Shown here piece by piece: positions 38,821 through 51,118 of a stretch of 55,203 nucleotides of DNA (position 1 is the first letter of the stretch; each line of letters begins with the position of its first letter). Both the position numbers and the translations under genes were made by a program. Below the pieces are notes generated by a model. That model did no database searches, had not been told where the DNA came from, and was given only the letters and a program-made list of their open reading frames with translations. Origin of the DNA: Chroococcidiopsidaceae cyanobacterium YX2bin18 (lineage in GTDB: Bacteria; Cyanobacteriota; Cyanobacteriia; Cyanobacteriales; Chroococcidiopsidaceae); assembly GCA_030446505.1 (NCBI GenBank), contig JAUJND010000020.1, positions 1-55,203 of the forward strand, read 5' to 3'.

Positions 38821-40203
38821 ATGATTAATAGATATTGCTTCATGCTGCCAATCTTGCCAATTTTACCCTTAGCTCAAGCAACTCCCATACCGCCCCAAGA
38901 GGTGTTACAACCTCAAGAAGTACGTCCATTACCAGGCAAGTTGGACACAGTACCAGTATTTAACAGTAATAGTCCCGAACTGGTGCAGACAGAAGGAATT
39001 TTACTCTCAACCTTTCCGTCAGAGGGTAAACGAGTGCCAACGGCTCACCTAAATTTTCCGCTACAGGGACGATTTGATCTATTTGCCCATCATGTTGCCA
39101 AAGCTCCCTCACTCCTAAATTTGCGATCGCTCTATTTAGGAGTAATTCTGCATAACCCCAACACCCAGCCAGTCAAAGTAGATATATTGCAGGCTGCAAG
39201 TTATCTCAGTCAACCAGATGCGCCATTTATTGAGTTGCCACCTTTAGTTGAGAATTTGTTGGGTACAATCTTTGCCGGACCAGGCGATCGCGTCATGAAT
39301 GATGTGCTACGGGGAGAAAGACAAGCTATTTTCCCGCCTCAAATAGTAATTCCACCGCAGCAAAGCCAGATGTTACTTAATCTGCCGATTCCAGTTCAAA
39401 GTCTAGACCCTCCCATTAATGGTAGGTCTACCTTAATCCGGCTGCGAAGTAATGGCACAGTTTACGCCGCTAGTTTAGCAATGTATGCGCCTGTTAATCT
39501 TGATGGTAGTGAGCGATCGCCTACTTTAGCAGAATGGCAGCAATTGTTAGATACTGGAAGTTTAGCTGAACCACGCGATCGCACTCCAACTCCTCCTGAG
39601 CAAACAACCCAGGTGATTTATGGTCGTGTAGCAGGCGTAGCTCAAGGCTCACAATGGCAAGCTCAAGTAGTTGATCCAGATGCTCAATATTTAAATATTC
39701 CTCAGCGAGGTCAGGCTTTTTCCTATGGTTTGAGTACGCTTAATCTTGGTAAGCTTGTTACTACTCAAATTCAAAGTGCGCCGCTCTTAGTTCGCTACCC
39801 AGATACTGCTTACCGCGCTCACGGCAATTACGGAATTGAATATAGCCTCAGCTTGCCACTAAATAACAACACTGGACAATCTCAAACCGTTACCTTGTCA
39901 ATTCAAACGCCAATTAAGGAAGATCAACTGAGTAAAGGAGGGCTACGTTTCTTTGAACCAGCCGCGCCTCAAGTCTTCTTTCGTGGCACAGTTCGGTTAA
40001 GGTATAACGACGACCAAGGTTTACCTCAAACGCGATATGTGCATTTAGTGCAAAAAAGAGGTCACCAAGGTGAGCCGTTGGTGGTACTTAATATGAAGCA
40101 GGGCGATCGCCGTTTAGTACAAGTAGACTTCCTCTATCCGCCAGATTCAACGCCACCGCAAGTATTAACAATCAGAACTTTAGAATCATCTAGTTTAGAT
40201 TAA
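38821..40203 (+). CDS. DUF3370 domain-containing protein
   Basis: The 460-residue protein has a likely signal peptide (residues 1-20, MINRYCFMLPILPILPLAQA) and is otherwise hydrophilic and beta-rich. Family segments include PQEVLQPQEVRPLPGKLDTV, YLGVILHNPNTQPVKVDILQ, VMNDVLRGERQAIFPPQIV and YGIEYSLSLPLNNNTGQSQT. DUF3370 is a cyanobacterial secreted family of unknown role. It converges on the next gene with a 4-base stop overlap. Intact. Confidence 0.85.
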   Translation: MINRYCFMLPILPILPLAQATPIPPQEVLQPQEVRPLPGKLDTVPVFNSNSPELVQTEGILLSTFPSEGKRVPTAHLNFPLQGRFDLFAHHVAKAPSLLNLRSLYLGVILHNPNTQPVKVDILQAASYLSQPDAPFIELPPLVENLLGTIFAGPGDRVMNDVLRGERQAIFPPQIVIPPQQSQMLLNLPIPVQSLDPPINGRSTLIRLRSNGTVYAASLAMYAPVNLDGSERSPTLAEWQQLLDTGSLAEPRDRTPTPPEQTTQVIYGRVAGVAQGSQWQAQVVDPDAQYLNIPQRGQAFSYGLSTLNLGKLVTTQIQSAPLLVRYPDTAYRAHGNYGIEYSLSLPLNNNTGQSQTVTLSIQTPIKEDQLSKGGLRFFEPAAPQVFFRGTVRLRYNDDQGLPQTRYVHLVQKRGHQGEPLVVLNMKQGDRRLVQVDFLYPPDSTPPQVLTIRTLESSSLD

Positions 40204-41522
40204 GGTCTTTGAAAGCCGCTTGTCTTCTTGGGGTTTTTGTTCTTAGACTTAGATTTATTTATTTCTGCTACTGCTTCTTCAAATAGATTGTGCAGATGTA
40301 TTGGAACACTAGCAGTTTCTGGTAGTTCTGGTTCTATCAGTTTATTGTGTTCTTGCAGAAGTGCATTTAAATCCTGGTCAAGTTGAAAATCTGGACGCTC
40401 TAATATTGTTTGCAATACCTTTTCCAGTTGAGTTGGGTACTGTTGGGCTAACTGCTGCCAGATGAAGGCATTAATTGTTGGATTCTCCAGGTAGTAGCGG
40501 ATCAGTTTCTCAGAACCTTCAATCCTCTGCCAATCTTCCGCTTCTAAGATTGCTTTGAACTGACTATAAGTTGGTAAAAACATCTGGCCCCAGCGAGGAT
40601 GAGACAAAGCCGTTACCTGTTCTGCTTTCTTGAGTTCGGCAGGCAAGTCAACTTTAGGTATCACCATTTTGGTAGTGCTTTTACTATCAAATAGCTGGGA
40701 AACTGCAATTGAATCTGCACCAGCTTCAACTGCCGCTCTAATTTCCTCTTCTCCAATTCCAGCTGCTTCAGCCGCTTCTGCCAATGTTTTAGAATCATCA
40801 ATCCCAGCCGCAGCTAAACGGCGCTGCATCGAGACTTCCTGAAATTCAGCAATCTTTTTATTCAGCTGATATCCCGGCATTGTGACTTCATCTTTGCCAA
40901 AAAAGTCAACAAATTGCTTGTGATATTGTGCTACAGACTGCCAAGCCTGTTCTAGCAACTCTGGAGCATCACTGTAAAGAGCGCTTTTATAATTGTCCTT
41001 AAAATTACCAATTGCTACCGCTAGCTTCGGTTTTCCTAATTTCCCCATCAATGTACAAGGACCAGAAAACGTCCAGTATGTATCGATAACGGGAGCAATG
41101 CGAGTTAGGAGGATTTCCCCTACCTTAAACCGAGTCATCTGCTCCAGGGTTTGGGTATCGTTTGGCTTAACAATGTAGTGCTTAGCTGTCAGCCAGTTCA
41201 TCAACTCAAACCCATCAGGGAGAATTTGAATTACGGCAAATAAGCCAATAAAACTACGTCGCCAGTTACTTACCAATTGGCGATCGCTCTCTGGTAAATC
41301 TGGCTGACTTGCTAAAAATAAATCAAGCGGTGTCTTATCCCCAAGACCTTCTGTCAGAAAGCTATCGATTATTAAATCCTGCTGAACCTTATCCCCACGC
41401 GATCGCCGTGACTGATCTGCCGCATAAGACTCCAGCGCTGCTGCTAATTCTCCTTCAGCTTCAAGGACAAACTCAACTAAGGCTTGTTTTAATTCGCGCG
41501 ATCGCTCTAATATCTCATCCAC
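40200..41522 (-). CDS. Conserved cyanobacterial hypothetical protein
   Basis: This 440-residue soluble protein is predicted almost wholly helical. Recognisable but unassigned stretches are LIIDSFLTEGLGDKTPLDLF, LLVNWRRSF-like LVSNWRRSFIGLFAVIQILP, GFELMNWLTAKHYIVKP, RWGQMFLPTYSQFKAILEAE and a lysine-rich end. The centre (TLAEAAEAAGIGEEEIRAAV) looks like a helical hairpin. No catalytic motif, signal or membrane segment is seen. I do not recognise the family. Intact frame, ordinary codon use. Confidence 0.7.
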   Translation of the reverse strand: MDEILERSRELKQALVEFVLEAEGELAAALESYAADQSRRSRGDKVQQDLIIDSFLTEGLGDKTPLDLFLASQPDLPESDRQLVSNWRRSFIGLFAVIQILPDGFELMNWLTAKHYIVKPNDTQTLEQMTRFKVGEILLTRIAPVIDTYWTFSGPCTLMGKLGKPKLAVAIGNFKDNYKSALYSDAPELLEQAWQSVAQYHKQFVDFFGKDEVTMPGYQLNKKIAEFQEVSMQRRLAAAGIDDSKTLAEAAEAAGIGEEEIRAAVEAGADSIAVSQLFDSKSTTKMVIPKVDLPAELKKAEQVTALSHPRWGQMFLPTYSQFKAILEAEDWQRIEGSEKLIRYYLENPTINAFIWQQLAQQYPTQLEKVLQTILERPDFQLDQDLNALLQEHNKLIEPELPETASVPIHLHNLFEEAVAEINKSKSKNKNPKKTSGFQRP

Positions 41523-41693
41523 AAGTGAATTTCTCGGTTCAACATTTCTAGGTTAAAGGTTCCGAGACAAATTGAGCTAAGTTTAGTAAATATACGAGGT
41601 TTAACCCAAGTAGAGGGAAGCGCCCCCCAACCCCTATCCATTTCATCCGTAGCGCCCTTAAGTTCGAGATGGTGTGATTGTGCCATTGCCCAC

Positions 41694-41724
41694 AAAAAAG
41701 GAGGTAACAACAACCTCCTTCCCA
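41694..41724 (-). terminator. Terminator of the apcABC operon
   Basis: On the minus strand AAGGAGGT, loop TGTTGTT, ACCTCCTT and then TTTT form a strong hairpin with T-run, about 25 bases after the apcC stop codon. Confidence 0.85.
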
Positions 41725-41749
41725 CTCACAACAGTAAATTCAGGAGAAA

Positions 41750-41953
41750 TTACTTTAGCCCTGTGTTCATGCCTGGTTTACCTGTTGCTAGCTCTACCTT
41801 GACAATTTTCCCACCCATTTTCATAATTCGTTGCTGTTCCCGAAACCAGTTATCATAAGGGACTAGCTTAGTAAAATAAGTGTTTTGGAGTTCCCGCTGT
41901 GTGCGAATCCGAGTTTGACTAGGAACACAAGCAGTGACCTTAAACATCCGCAT
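41750..41953 (-). CDS. apcC: Phycobilisome core linker, 7.8 kDa (LC)
   Basis: This 67-residue protein belongs to the CpcD-like linker family: MRMFKVTACVPSQTRIRTQR, QNTYFTKLVPYDNWFREQQR, then GGKIVKVELATGKPG. It caps allophycocyanin trimers in the phycobilisome core. It is the last gene of the apcA-apcB-apcC operon, 303 bases after apcB. That long gap contains an inverted repeat and probably lowers apcC expression relative to apcA and apcB. Confidence 0.96.
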   Translation of the reverse strand: MRMFKVTACVPSQTRIRTQRELQNTYFTKLVPYDNWFREQQRIMKMGGKIVKVELATGKPGMNTGLK

Positions 41954-42100
41954 AATTTGACATCTCCTGTATCTAAAGTTAGAAAAAATTTTGATTTCAA
42001 GCGTTTTGAGTGCCGCAGTACGCTTGCTACCCTAAAATTTCCGATTAAGGTTCGCGTACACCAAAGTTTATAATTGACCAATTTCCCTAAACTGATCAAA

Positions 42101-42203
42101 GTCTGGGAGTCAATCATCAATACTAGACCGCTAACACTCATCGACTAGATGTTGAGTCAGACAAGCGGCAGAACGACCTAGCACTCACAATCAACTCCCA
42201 GAC
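42101..42203. repeat. Long-range inverted repeat between apcB and apcC
   Basis: GTCTGGGAGT (42101-42110) and ACTCCCAGAC (42194-42203) are perfect 10-base arms about 83 bases apart, extendable with a few mismatches. In the transcript they would form a large stem-loop just after apcB. It could stabilise the apcAB message or attenuate read-through into apcC. Confidence 0.6.
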
Positions 42204-42256
42204 CTTAATAAATACCTAAACAGCTAGTTTTTAAGTCCTTACAGACTTAATAGCAC

Positions 42257-42742
42257 TTAGCTCAAGCCAGAGCAGATATAGTCGAAGTAAACGCCCATTT
42301 CCTTACCAGCGTCAGGACCAACAAGACTAGCAGTTACTTCTTTCATTGCCTGAATAGATTGCACTGTTGCGCCGATTGGAACGCCTAGCGAGTTGTAAGT
42401 TTCCTTCAAACCGTTAAGCACACGCTCATCCAAAATGGAAGGATCGCCAGCTAACATTGCGTATGTGGAATAACGCAGGTAGTAGTCTAAATCGCGGATG
42501 CAAGCAGCATAGCGACGAGTGGTGTACATATTGCCACCTGGACGAGTGATATCAGAGTACAGCAGCGACTTCGCTACCGCTTCTTTGACGATCGCCGCTG
42601 CATTTGCACTGATCGTTCCAGCTGCCCGTACACGCAGTTCCCCAGTTTGGAAGTAGCCTCTCAGCTTCTCCATAGCGGAGTTGTCCAGGTACTTACCTTG
42701 AACGTCCGAAGTGTTGATTACAGATGTAATTGCATCTTGCAT
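42257..42742 (-). CDS. apcB: Allophycocyanin beta subunit
   Basis: The 161-residue phycobiliprotein has the globin-like fold. The chromophore region [20 protein letters not shown] contains the phycocyanobilin-binding cysteine (about residue 81), and Asn in [19 protein letters not shown] corresponds to the site methylated in beta subunits. It pairs with ApcA to build the phycobilisome core, which passes energy to photosystem II. It is the second gene in apcABC, 102 bases after apcA. Intact. Confidence 0.98.
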   Translation of the reverse strand: MQDAITSVINTSDVQGKYLDNSAMEKLRGYFQTGELRVRAAGTISANAAAIVKEAVAKSLLYSDITRPGGNMYTTRRYAACIRDLDYYLRYSTYAMLAGDPSILDERVLNGLKETYNSLGVPIGATVQSIQAMKEVTASLVGPDAGKEMGVYFDYICSGLS

Positions 42743-42844
42743 TGTATTGATTCCTTATTTAAAACCGTCTGAGAACATTTCACTTTGAGCAGGGAAGTAA
42801 TATCCACACAAGTGCAGTTATTAACTACACCAACTAGCGTAGCT

Positions 42845-43330
42845 CTACTGCATTGCACCAACTAGATAATCGAAGAAAGAGCCAGCTTCTGAAGCGTCTT
42901 CTCCAGACATCATCGAAGTAGCGACATTCTTCATTGCACGGACGCTTTCGGCAACGCCTTCAATCGGAGTACCAAGGCTTCTGTACATTTCCCGAACACC
43001 TACAACCCCAATTTCTTCGATTGGTGTGACATCACCAGACACAACACCGTAAGTAATCAAGCGCAGGTAGTAATCCATGTCCCGTAGGCAAGTTGCAGTC
43101 ATTTCCTGACCGTAAGCGTTGCCACCAGGAGAAACAATGTCTGGACGCTTTTGGAACAACTGATCTCCAGCCTGCTTGACAATGCGCTCCCGGTTTTCTG
43201 TCAAAGCCTGAGCAATACGCAGACGACGTTGACCGTCGGTAACAAAACTCTTAATCCGATCTAGCTCACCAGGGCTGAGGTAGCGGGCTTCAGCGTCCGC
43301 ATTCACGATCGCTCTCGTGACAATACTCAT
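42845..43330 (-). CDS. apcA: Allophycocyanin alpha subunit
   Basis: The 161-residue phycobiliprotein has chromophore cysteine in [20 protein letters not shown] (about residue 81). It starts [20 protein letters not shown], standard for ApcA, and has normal length. First gene of apcABC, with Shine-Dalgarno GGAGG upstream. The operon promoter should lie in 43331-43750. No apcE is adjacent within the window, though apcE often precedes apcA in cyanobacteria. Confidence 0.98.
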   Translation of the reverse strand: MSIVTRAIVNADAEARYLSPGELDRIKSFVTDGQRRLRIAQALTENRERIVKQAGDQLFQKRPDIVSPGGNAYGQEMTATCLRDMDYYLRLITYGVVSGDVTPIEEIGVVGVREMYRSLGTPIEGVAESVRAMKNVATSMMSGEDASEAGSFFDYLVGAMQ

Positions 43331-43751
43331 TAACGGATTCCTCCAAAAATAACGAAACCAGGTTTAGTTAAACGGGCATAACTACATCATTTTGCTGAGT
43401 CTATACTTTTGTGTTTGTTCAAGCTTGATAATCAAACACTATTACGCCAGTATATTTCCGGGTTATTTGAGTAACCACAAGTACACTAGTTGTCAGACTC
43501 AGCTACCTTACGTCAATATTTTCCAGCATTTAGTTCATCTACTGAGTTACCTCTTAACAGTTTGTAATATTACTCCTCATCTTCACTTTCAAACTACAGG
43601 TGCAAGACTGATAGCACCTCTAGGATAAAGTTATAGGCAGCCTGATCTGGCTAGTATGTCACTAAACAAACGATTACCACTTCTGCTAGCTGCTCATCAG
43701 CTTCTACAACACAATCGATTACTCTAAAGAAGTTCAATTTGAAGTCTCCAA
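43331..43751. other. Upstream region of apcABC, no gene seen
   Basis: This AT-rich stretch should contain the strong apc promoter and a long leader on the minus strand, as is usual for apc operons. No coding sequence is supported; apcE, often placed here, is absent. I cannot mark -10/-35 boxes with confidence. Confidence 0.5.
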
Positions 43752-44361
43752 GTGAAATTCTCTAGAGAAATCAGACTCTTTTAGCAGACTGCACCGGGCA
43801 ACCACTTTCCTGCAATACTCTTCTGAAGCGTTCAGGAGAACACGGATTTGGACTGATGATTACCCCTTTTGACTTTGCCCTTCTTAATTCCAGTGCCGTT
43901 GGTTGGAATCTCTACTCTCCTTAATTTGGCATCCTTCCTGCTAGGGATACAACTGGGACTAGGTTTCCATCAACCTTGGCTTCCCAAGTGCATCAGTCGT
44001 CTGCACCTCTCGCCAGCAGTAACATCCGGACTGCTTAAAAATCTTGACTGGCTAATGCATCCCCTAGAGAGACTAGTTAAACCACGGCTAACAGGGTCTG
44101 GCGCGTAATGGTCTGTCGCGGCGGTTAATTGGGTTCTGTGTTGCCTGGTGTGCGGCTCTGAGCGCTTTACCTTTACCTATTCCTTTTACCAACAAAGTTC
44201 CAGCCTTAGCGACGCTCTTTCTAACAGTGGGAATGTTGGAGTTCGATGGAATTCTTATTTGTTTTGGTTATGCATCAGTTGTATTAACTACAGTCTTATT
44301 TGCTGTCCTTGGTAACATAATTTGGGAAATGCTGGGGAGTTGGAGTCATATTTTACCCTGA
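43752..44361 (+). pseudogene. Exopolysaccharide synthesis protein ExoD-like, frameshifted
   Basis: From GTG 43752 the frames join as KFSREIRLF, LKRSGEHGFGLMIT, LIPVPLVGISTLLNLASFLL, GIQLGLGFHQPWLPKCISRL, VTSGLLKNLDWLMHPLERLV, then a shift near 44105, RLIGFCVAW, VPALATLFLTVGMLEFDGIL and VLFAVLGNIIWEMLGSWSHI, ending at TGA 44359-44361. This is the multi-helix ExoD membrane family. Several frameshifts in the N-terminal third and one in the middle inactivate it. Confidence 0.78.
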
Positions 44362-44551
44362 CTGCGTTGAAGTTGTATTCGGGAGCTACAGTAGTTGCCA
44401 CCTATTTAAGGCGTTGAGATTATCTTAATAAATAAAATTTAGCTCGTTTGATAAATACTAGCGTAGTCGCGAAGTAATCCTAGAAGCTCAGACTACAGTT
44501 AAGAACACCGCAAGAAAAAACTTATTTGATCAGCTATAGCTATAGTCAGTA

Positions 44552-45482
44552 GTGTTAGGACGTAGCATCTTTAAGAACAGATTCTATGGTTTGCGAAGGG
44601 AGCCAGAGCTAGATAAACCCTTGCGAACCCGACTTTTAAGCCAAGCCCAACACTTCTCAATCCGATTGAGGTCTGGAGAATAAGGGGGCAAGTACAACAG
44701 GCGACAGCCAGCAGACTCAATCAGAGCCTCAATGCGCCCACCATGATGGAATGTAGCGTTATCGAGAATCACCACCTGTCCTGGTTCCAGCACAGGCACT
44801 AAGCAGGTTTCGACCAAGTCTCGAACACGATACGGTTACAAGCACCTTCCAGCGTGAAGGTGCGCATGAGTTGACGTTGGCAGTAAGCTGCAATCATGTT
44901 GACTCGCCCCGCTCTTCGTCCGGACTTTAGTGCCTCAAAGCGCACTCCGCGCTCACACCAGCCGTAGCCATAATCATCGCGTTCGTCCATCCCGGATTCA
45001 TCCACATATATCCGTTGTGCCAGGGGAATGTCTGCCAGTTGAGCTACGTAGGTGGCACGTTTGGCTGCATTCCGTTCGCGGTAGCCGTACGTCTTTTTTC
45101 GACTCAAGCCGATTTTGTCCAATGCTCGTGAGATGGTTCGAGCGCTGATATTACCTTCCCACAGCGCTGCCATCTCGGCTTGTGTTTTCTCCCCATGCAG
45201 TTTGGCAAACTGAGTGAACTTGTCCCAATCCGTGATTTTGTCGGCTGTGCGATGGGGGCGATTCGACTTTGCCTGGTAGTCTCCGGTCTCCAGCCTGCTG
45301 CTTCAGCCACAAGTCAATTGTGTTGCGACTGAGTTGGAACACTTGAGCCGCTTCGCTTTTCTTCATCCCATCTAGCTCCATTGCTTGAATGACTTTTTGA
45401 CGCAGGTCGTAGCTATAGGGTTTTGACATCAACTGGTCGGGGAGCTTGAATTAGGCTTCCTTCAGTCTATGTCCTATAAGTC
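44552..45482 (-). mobile_element. IS630-family insertion sequence, inactive
   Basis: Weak terminal inverted repeats are visible: TAGTGTTAGGACGTAG near 44552 and, inward from 45482 on the minus strand, CTTATAGGACATAG. The ends abut TA-rich sequence, as expected for IS630 elements that insert at TA. The single transposase region is frameshifted. Borders are approximate to a few bases. Confidence 0.65.
44584..45432 (-). pseudogene. IS630-family transposase, frameshifted
   Basis: Three frames in order give an N-terminal helix-turn-helix (KPYSYDLRQKVIQAMELDGM, KSEAAQVFQLSRNTIDLWLK), then ISARTISRALDKIGLSRKKT and the DDE core: D in IYVDESGMDE, D in VVILDNATFHH and E in PPYSPDLNRIEKCWAW. Shifts occur near 45260-45300 and near 44815, and a third at the 3' end. 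All catalytic residues are present but in different frames. Confidence 0.88.
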
Positions 45483-45621
45483 TTGGCGACCGCTATATCT
45501 CGACAAACCAGTTAAATCTTCCTATCCCTGCGCCAGTACTGAATTTGTACTAGACGCAATTTATTGCACCTCATAACTAATCCAGAAACTGGCTAAGCCT
45601 TATGGCTACAATACCAATTAA

Positions 45622-45825
45622 TTATTGATAACCTTCAACCGTGTGACCCGCAGCAACAATCGACTGTTTGATTGTTTCTTCCGAAGCTGCTGATTCAACT
45701 GTCACCGTCTTAGCTTTTAGATCCACCTCTACTTTGGCATCTGGTTCCATAGTGGTAATAGATTCGGTAATTGTGTCTGCACAGCCATCGCAAACAATAC
45801 TGGGAACTTTGAGTTTAAGAGCCAT
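45622..45825 (-). CDS. Heavy-metal-associated (HMA) domain protein, copper-chaperone-like
   Basis: The product is 67 residues: a complete ferredoxin-like HMA domain with metal site C12-D-G-C15 (PSIVCDGCADTITESI) and the closing IKQSIVAAGHTVEGYQ. It probably carries copper or another soft metal to a P-type ATPase. Cyanobacterial Atx1 is similar, but the loop here lacks the usual Met at the start of MxCxxC (it has IVCDGC), so binding may differ. Intact and flanked by the IS630 wreck and alaS. Confidence 0.82.
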   Translation of the reverse strand: MALKLKVPSIVCDGCADTITESITTMEPDAKVEVDLKAKTVTVESAASEETIKQSIVAAGHTVEGYQ

Positions 45826-46071
45826 AGGAAAAAAAGTAATTATAGTCAGAGATATTTTCAGGAATTAATATTACTGCTTTGAGTGCATTTACCTCATGAC
45901 CCCGCAGCTAGATTATTGGAAGTATATTTTAGGGAAAGCTTTACGCATCCATCATAAATAAAGTGGCTGCAAGCTTAACCAAAGTGCAAAAATTATATAA
46001 AGTAACTAACAATCTAGAGGATTAGAATCCTAGCCCTTAGCAAGAGCTTACCTAGCCCCAATTAATCGCCC

Positions 46072-48692
<2,621 letters not shown>

Positions 48693-48750
48693 TCTTGAGA
48701 TTATGTAGAGAGGCATTACCCAGCTAACGAATTATTCTAGAGCCACGCCA

Positions 48751-49445
48751 ATGATTACCCAAGCGCAATCACCCACTCAGCCAGAGTTGATCTACCCTGA
48801 AAGTGATGGTCAGCCTATGGCAGACAATACTAAGCAATTTCGCTGGATTGTAACCATTAAAGAAGGGCTTGAATGGCTATTTCAAGATGATCCCAATGTA
48901 TTTGTAGCAGGCGATCTGCTTTGGTATCCCACACAAGGCAATAATGTCACCCGTGCTGCACCGGATGCAATGGTAGCCTTTGGTAGACCTAAAGGCGACA
49001 GAGGCTCTTATCAACAGTGGAAAGAAGGTAATATTGCGCCACAAGTTGTATTTGAGGTGCGTTCCCCAGGAAATAGCCAAACAGAGATGGATAAAAAGCT
49101 AGTGTTTTATGACCTTCACGGTGTAGAGGAATATTACTTATATGACCCTGACAAAGCTGATTTAAGTGGCTGGCTACGTGGTCGGGAGCGGCTAGACGTA
49201 ATTGAGCAAATGTCAGGTTGGGTGAGTCGAGATTAGGTATAAGGTTTGAAATGACGGGAACAGAACTTCAGCTTTATCGACCGGATGGCGAAAGGTTTGC
49301 CACTTATGTCGAATTAGCAGCTTTGAGGGAACACGAGCGCCAAGATAGAGAACAAGCTCAACAACAGCTAGAACAGGAGAAAGCCAGAACGCAGCAACTA
49401 GCAACTAAACTCCGAGAGTTGGGCATTAATCCCGATAAATTGTAA
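48751..49445 (+). pseudogene. Uma2-family endonuclease, frameshifted near the 3' end
   Basis: Residues 1-157 are the Uma2 (DUF820, PD-(D/E)XK-like) fold: VFVAGDLLWYPTQGNNVTRA, APDAMVAFGRPKGDR, PQVVFEVRSPGNSQTEMDKK (catalytic E-V core) and YYLYDPDKADLSGWLRG. The frame is lost at GGTGAGTCGAGATT (49223-49237), where one C is missing; the next frame continues LGIRFEMTGTELQLYRPDGE and a coiled-coil tail to 49445. The nuclease core is still encoded whole by the first frame, so a tail-less protein is possible. Uma2 proteins are common in cyanobacteria; role unknown. Confidence 0.82.
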
Positions 49446-49493
49446 CAATGCGATCGCGCTGATAAGTTTTAGAAAATACACAGAGAGTAAACA

Positions 49494-49754
49494 ATGGGTA
49501 GATTAAATCCCTATACGCTACAGATGCAGATTACCCGAATGTTTGAGCAAGGGCAATCAATCTTCGCCACAACGAAAGTGCAGGATTGGTTGAAGGAACG
49601 TAATCACAATCCAGCCGACTATGAGATTATTTTCCATCAAAAACCTGCTCCCCCTGGCTCAAAAGAAGTGATGGTTGTTGAAATTGAACTGCGTCGCCGT
49701 GATGGACAGCCTGTCGATCCTTGGCTGCAAGAACAAGCTAATCTTCACGCTTAA
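49494..49754 (+). CDS. Small conserved hypothetical protein
   Basis: The 86-residue soluble protein (MGRLNPYTLQMQITRMFEQG, VQDWLKERNHNPADYEIIFH, EVMVVEIELRRRDGQPVDPW) has one helix followed by a short sheet. I recognise no family. It follows the broken Uma2 gene and precedes the methyltransferase gene by 24 bases on the same strand, so it may be co-transcribed with it. Confidence 0.6.
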   Translation: MGRLNPYTLQMQITRMFEQGQSIFATTKVQDWLKERNHNPADYEIIFHQKPAPPGSKEVMVVEIELRRRDGQPVDPWLQEQANLHA

Positions 49755-49778
49755 TCCTGTAGGGATGAGGGAATAGCA

Positions 49779-50438
49779 ATGAATGTTGAAAAATCATCTA
49801 TTACACAATCCCAATCTAGTGCAGGTTGGTACAAATCAGTGTTTGCCTGGATGATGGCTCATCTTAGCGCTGAGTACGAACAAGCTGTAGGCGATCGCAA
49901 ACACTCTCTATTTGCCAATATACACGGTGATGTTTTAGAAATTGGTCCTGGCACTGGTCCCAACTTGTCCTACTATCCAAAAGATATTCACTGGATTGGG
50001 ATTGAACCAAATCCATATATGCACTCTTACCTCAATAAAGAAGCAGAACGGCTTGGTTTAAACATCAATATCCGTAATTGCTCTGCGGAAAGAATAGATG
50101 CTGAAGATAACAGTATGGACGCTGTTGTTAGTACTCTAGTTTTGTGCTCAGTGCCAAATCTCACTGCTACTTTACAAGAAATTTTGCGAGTTCTGAAGCC
50201 TGGTGGACGCTTGCTATTTATTGAGCACGTCGCTGCACCACAAGGAACTTGGTTGCGAAAACTCCAAAGTGGAATTAAACCGATTTGGAAAGTGCTTGGC
50301 GACGGTTGTAACCCTGATCGCGAAACTTGGATTGCTCTAGAAAATGCTGGTTTTGATAGTGTGAATTATCAGCACTTTGAAGCACCTGTACCACTTGTCA
50401 GTCCTCACATTGTAGGCGTAGCAATTAAGAAAACATAA
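49779..50438 (+). CDS. Class I SAM-dependent methyltransferase
   Basis: The 219-residue protein has the full Rossmann-type methyltransferase core: motif I VLEIGPGTGPNLSYYP (about 50-65), acidic residue in WIGIEPNPYM, motif III-like MDAVVSTLVLCSVPN and the post-motif LKPGGRLLFIEHVAAP. It resembles human METTL7-like and bacterial small-molecule methyltransferases. Substrate unknown. It heads a run of same-strand genes (phosphatase-like, GNAT, amidase) that may share a transcript in part. Intact. Confidence 0.85.
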   Translation: MNVEKSSITQSQSSAGWYKSVFAWMMAHLSAEYEQAVGDRKHSLFANIHGDVLEIGPGTGPNLSYYPKDIHWIGIEPNPYMHSYLNKEAERLGLNINIRNCSAERIDAEDNSMDAVVSTLVLCSVPNLTATLQEILRVLKPGGRLLFIEHVAAPQGTWLRKLQSGIKPIWKVLGDGCNPDRETWIALENAGFDSVNYQHFEAPVPLVSPHIVGVAIKKT

Positions 50439-50578
50439 GTAGCATTTCAGTAAGTTAACCTTAATGGTAATCATACTGTCTCATCGCTATAATTTCTACC
50501 TTCTCCAAACAATTCAAAACTAAACATTACTGTTACCTTGGAAGCAGCACGAGTTAGCTAAAGATTGGGTACAATGCG

Positions 50579-51109
50579 ATGTCCACGAACTCAATTGATA
50601 ACATCTACAAATTTTTGAAACTATTTATGAGTAATGCTCTGCCTATAAATATTGTGGGTAATGGAATCGAAGAGATTTATAACTTTCTAAAAATATCAAA
50701 CTCAGTCGCGACTGCGGGACAACCAACAAAAAAGCAATTTTTAGCCGTTAGTAAGTCAGGATATCAAGTAGTTGTCAATCTTGCATTACCAGAATCATTA
50801 AATGCTTTACCTGATGAACAAGCAGTTGTTGAAGCTCAAGGTATGCAGTATTTACATATTCCAGTTATTTGGGAAAGCCCCACTCTTAAAGACATTAAAC
50901 GTTTCTTTGCTGTGATGGAAACTAACTCAGACAAGAATGTTTTTGTACATTGTGCTGCCAACATGAGAGTTTCAGTATTCATGTATCTTTATCGTCTGAT
51001 TCATAAACATATCAGTGATCAAGATGCGAAGAGAGAGTTAAATCAAATTTGGGTTCCAAATGAAATCTGGCAGAAGTTCATTGCCCAAGTAATTGAGCAT
51101 TATAAATAA
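50579..51109 (+). CDS. Protein tyrosine phosphatase-like (DSP/DUF442 type) protein
   Basis: The 176-residue protein has the fold of small dual-specificity-type phosphatases: an N-terminal segment VATAGQPTKKQFLAVSKSGY, then VVNLALPES, YLHIPVIWESPTL and the loop VHCAANMRVS (C125 to R130). The loop has four residues between Cys and Arg instead of the five in the canonical CX5R, so catalysis is uncertain. No membrane segment. It lies 9 bases before the GNAT gene, so the two are probably co-transcribed. Confidence 0.75.
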   Translation: MSTNSIDNIYKFLKLFMSNALPINIVGNGIEEIYNFLKISNSVATAGQPTKKQFLAVSKSGYQVVVNLALPESLNALPDEQAVVEAQGMQYLHIPVIWESPTLKDIKRFFAVMETNSDKNVFVHCAANMRVSVFMYLYRLIHKHISDQDAKRELNQIWVPNEIWQKFIAQVIEHYK

Positions 51110-51118
51110 CTTTAGCGA

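Noticed and set aside
41863..42141. 92-residue minus-strand frame between apcB and apcC
   Set aside because: It overlaps the start of apcC in another frame, has no family resemblance and no ribosome-binding site. It is a shadow.
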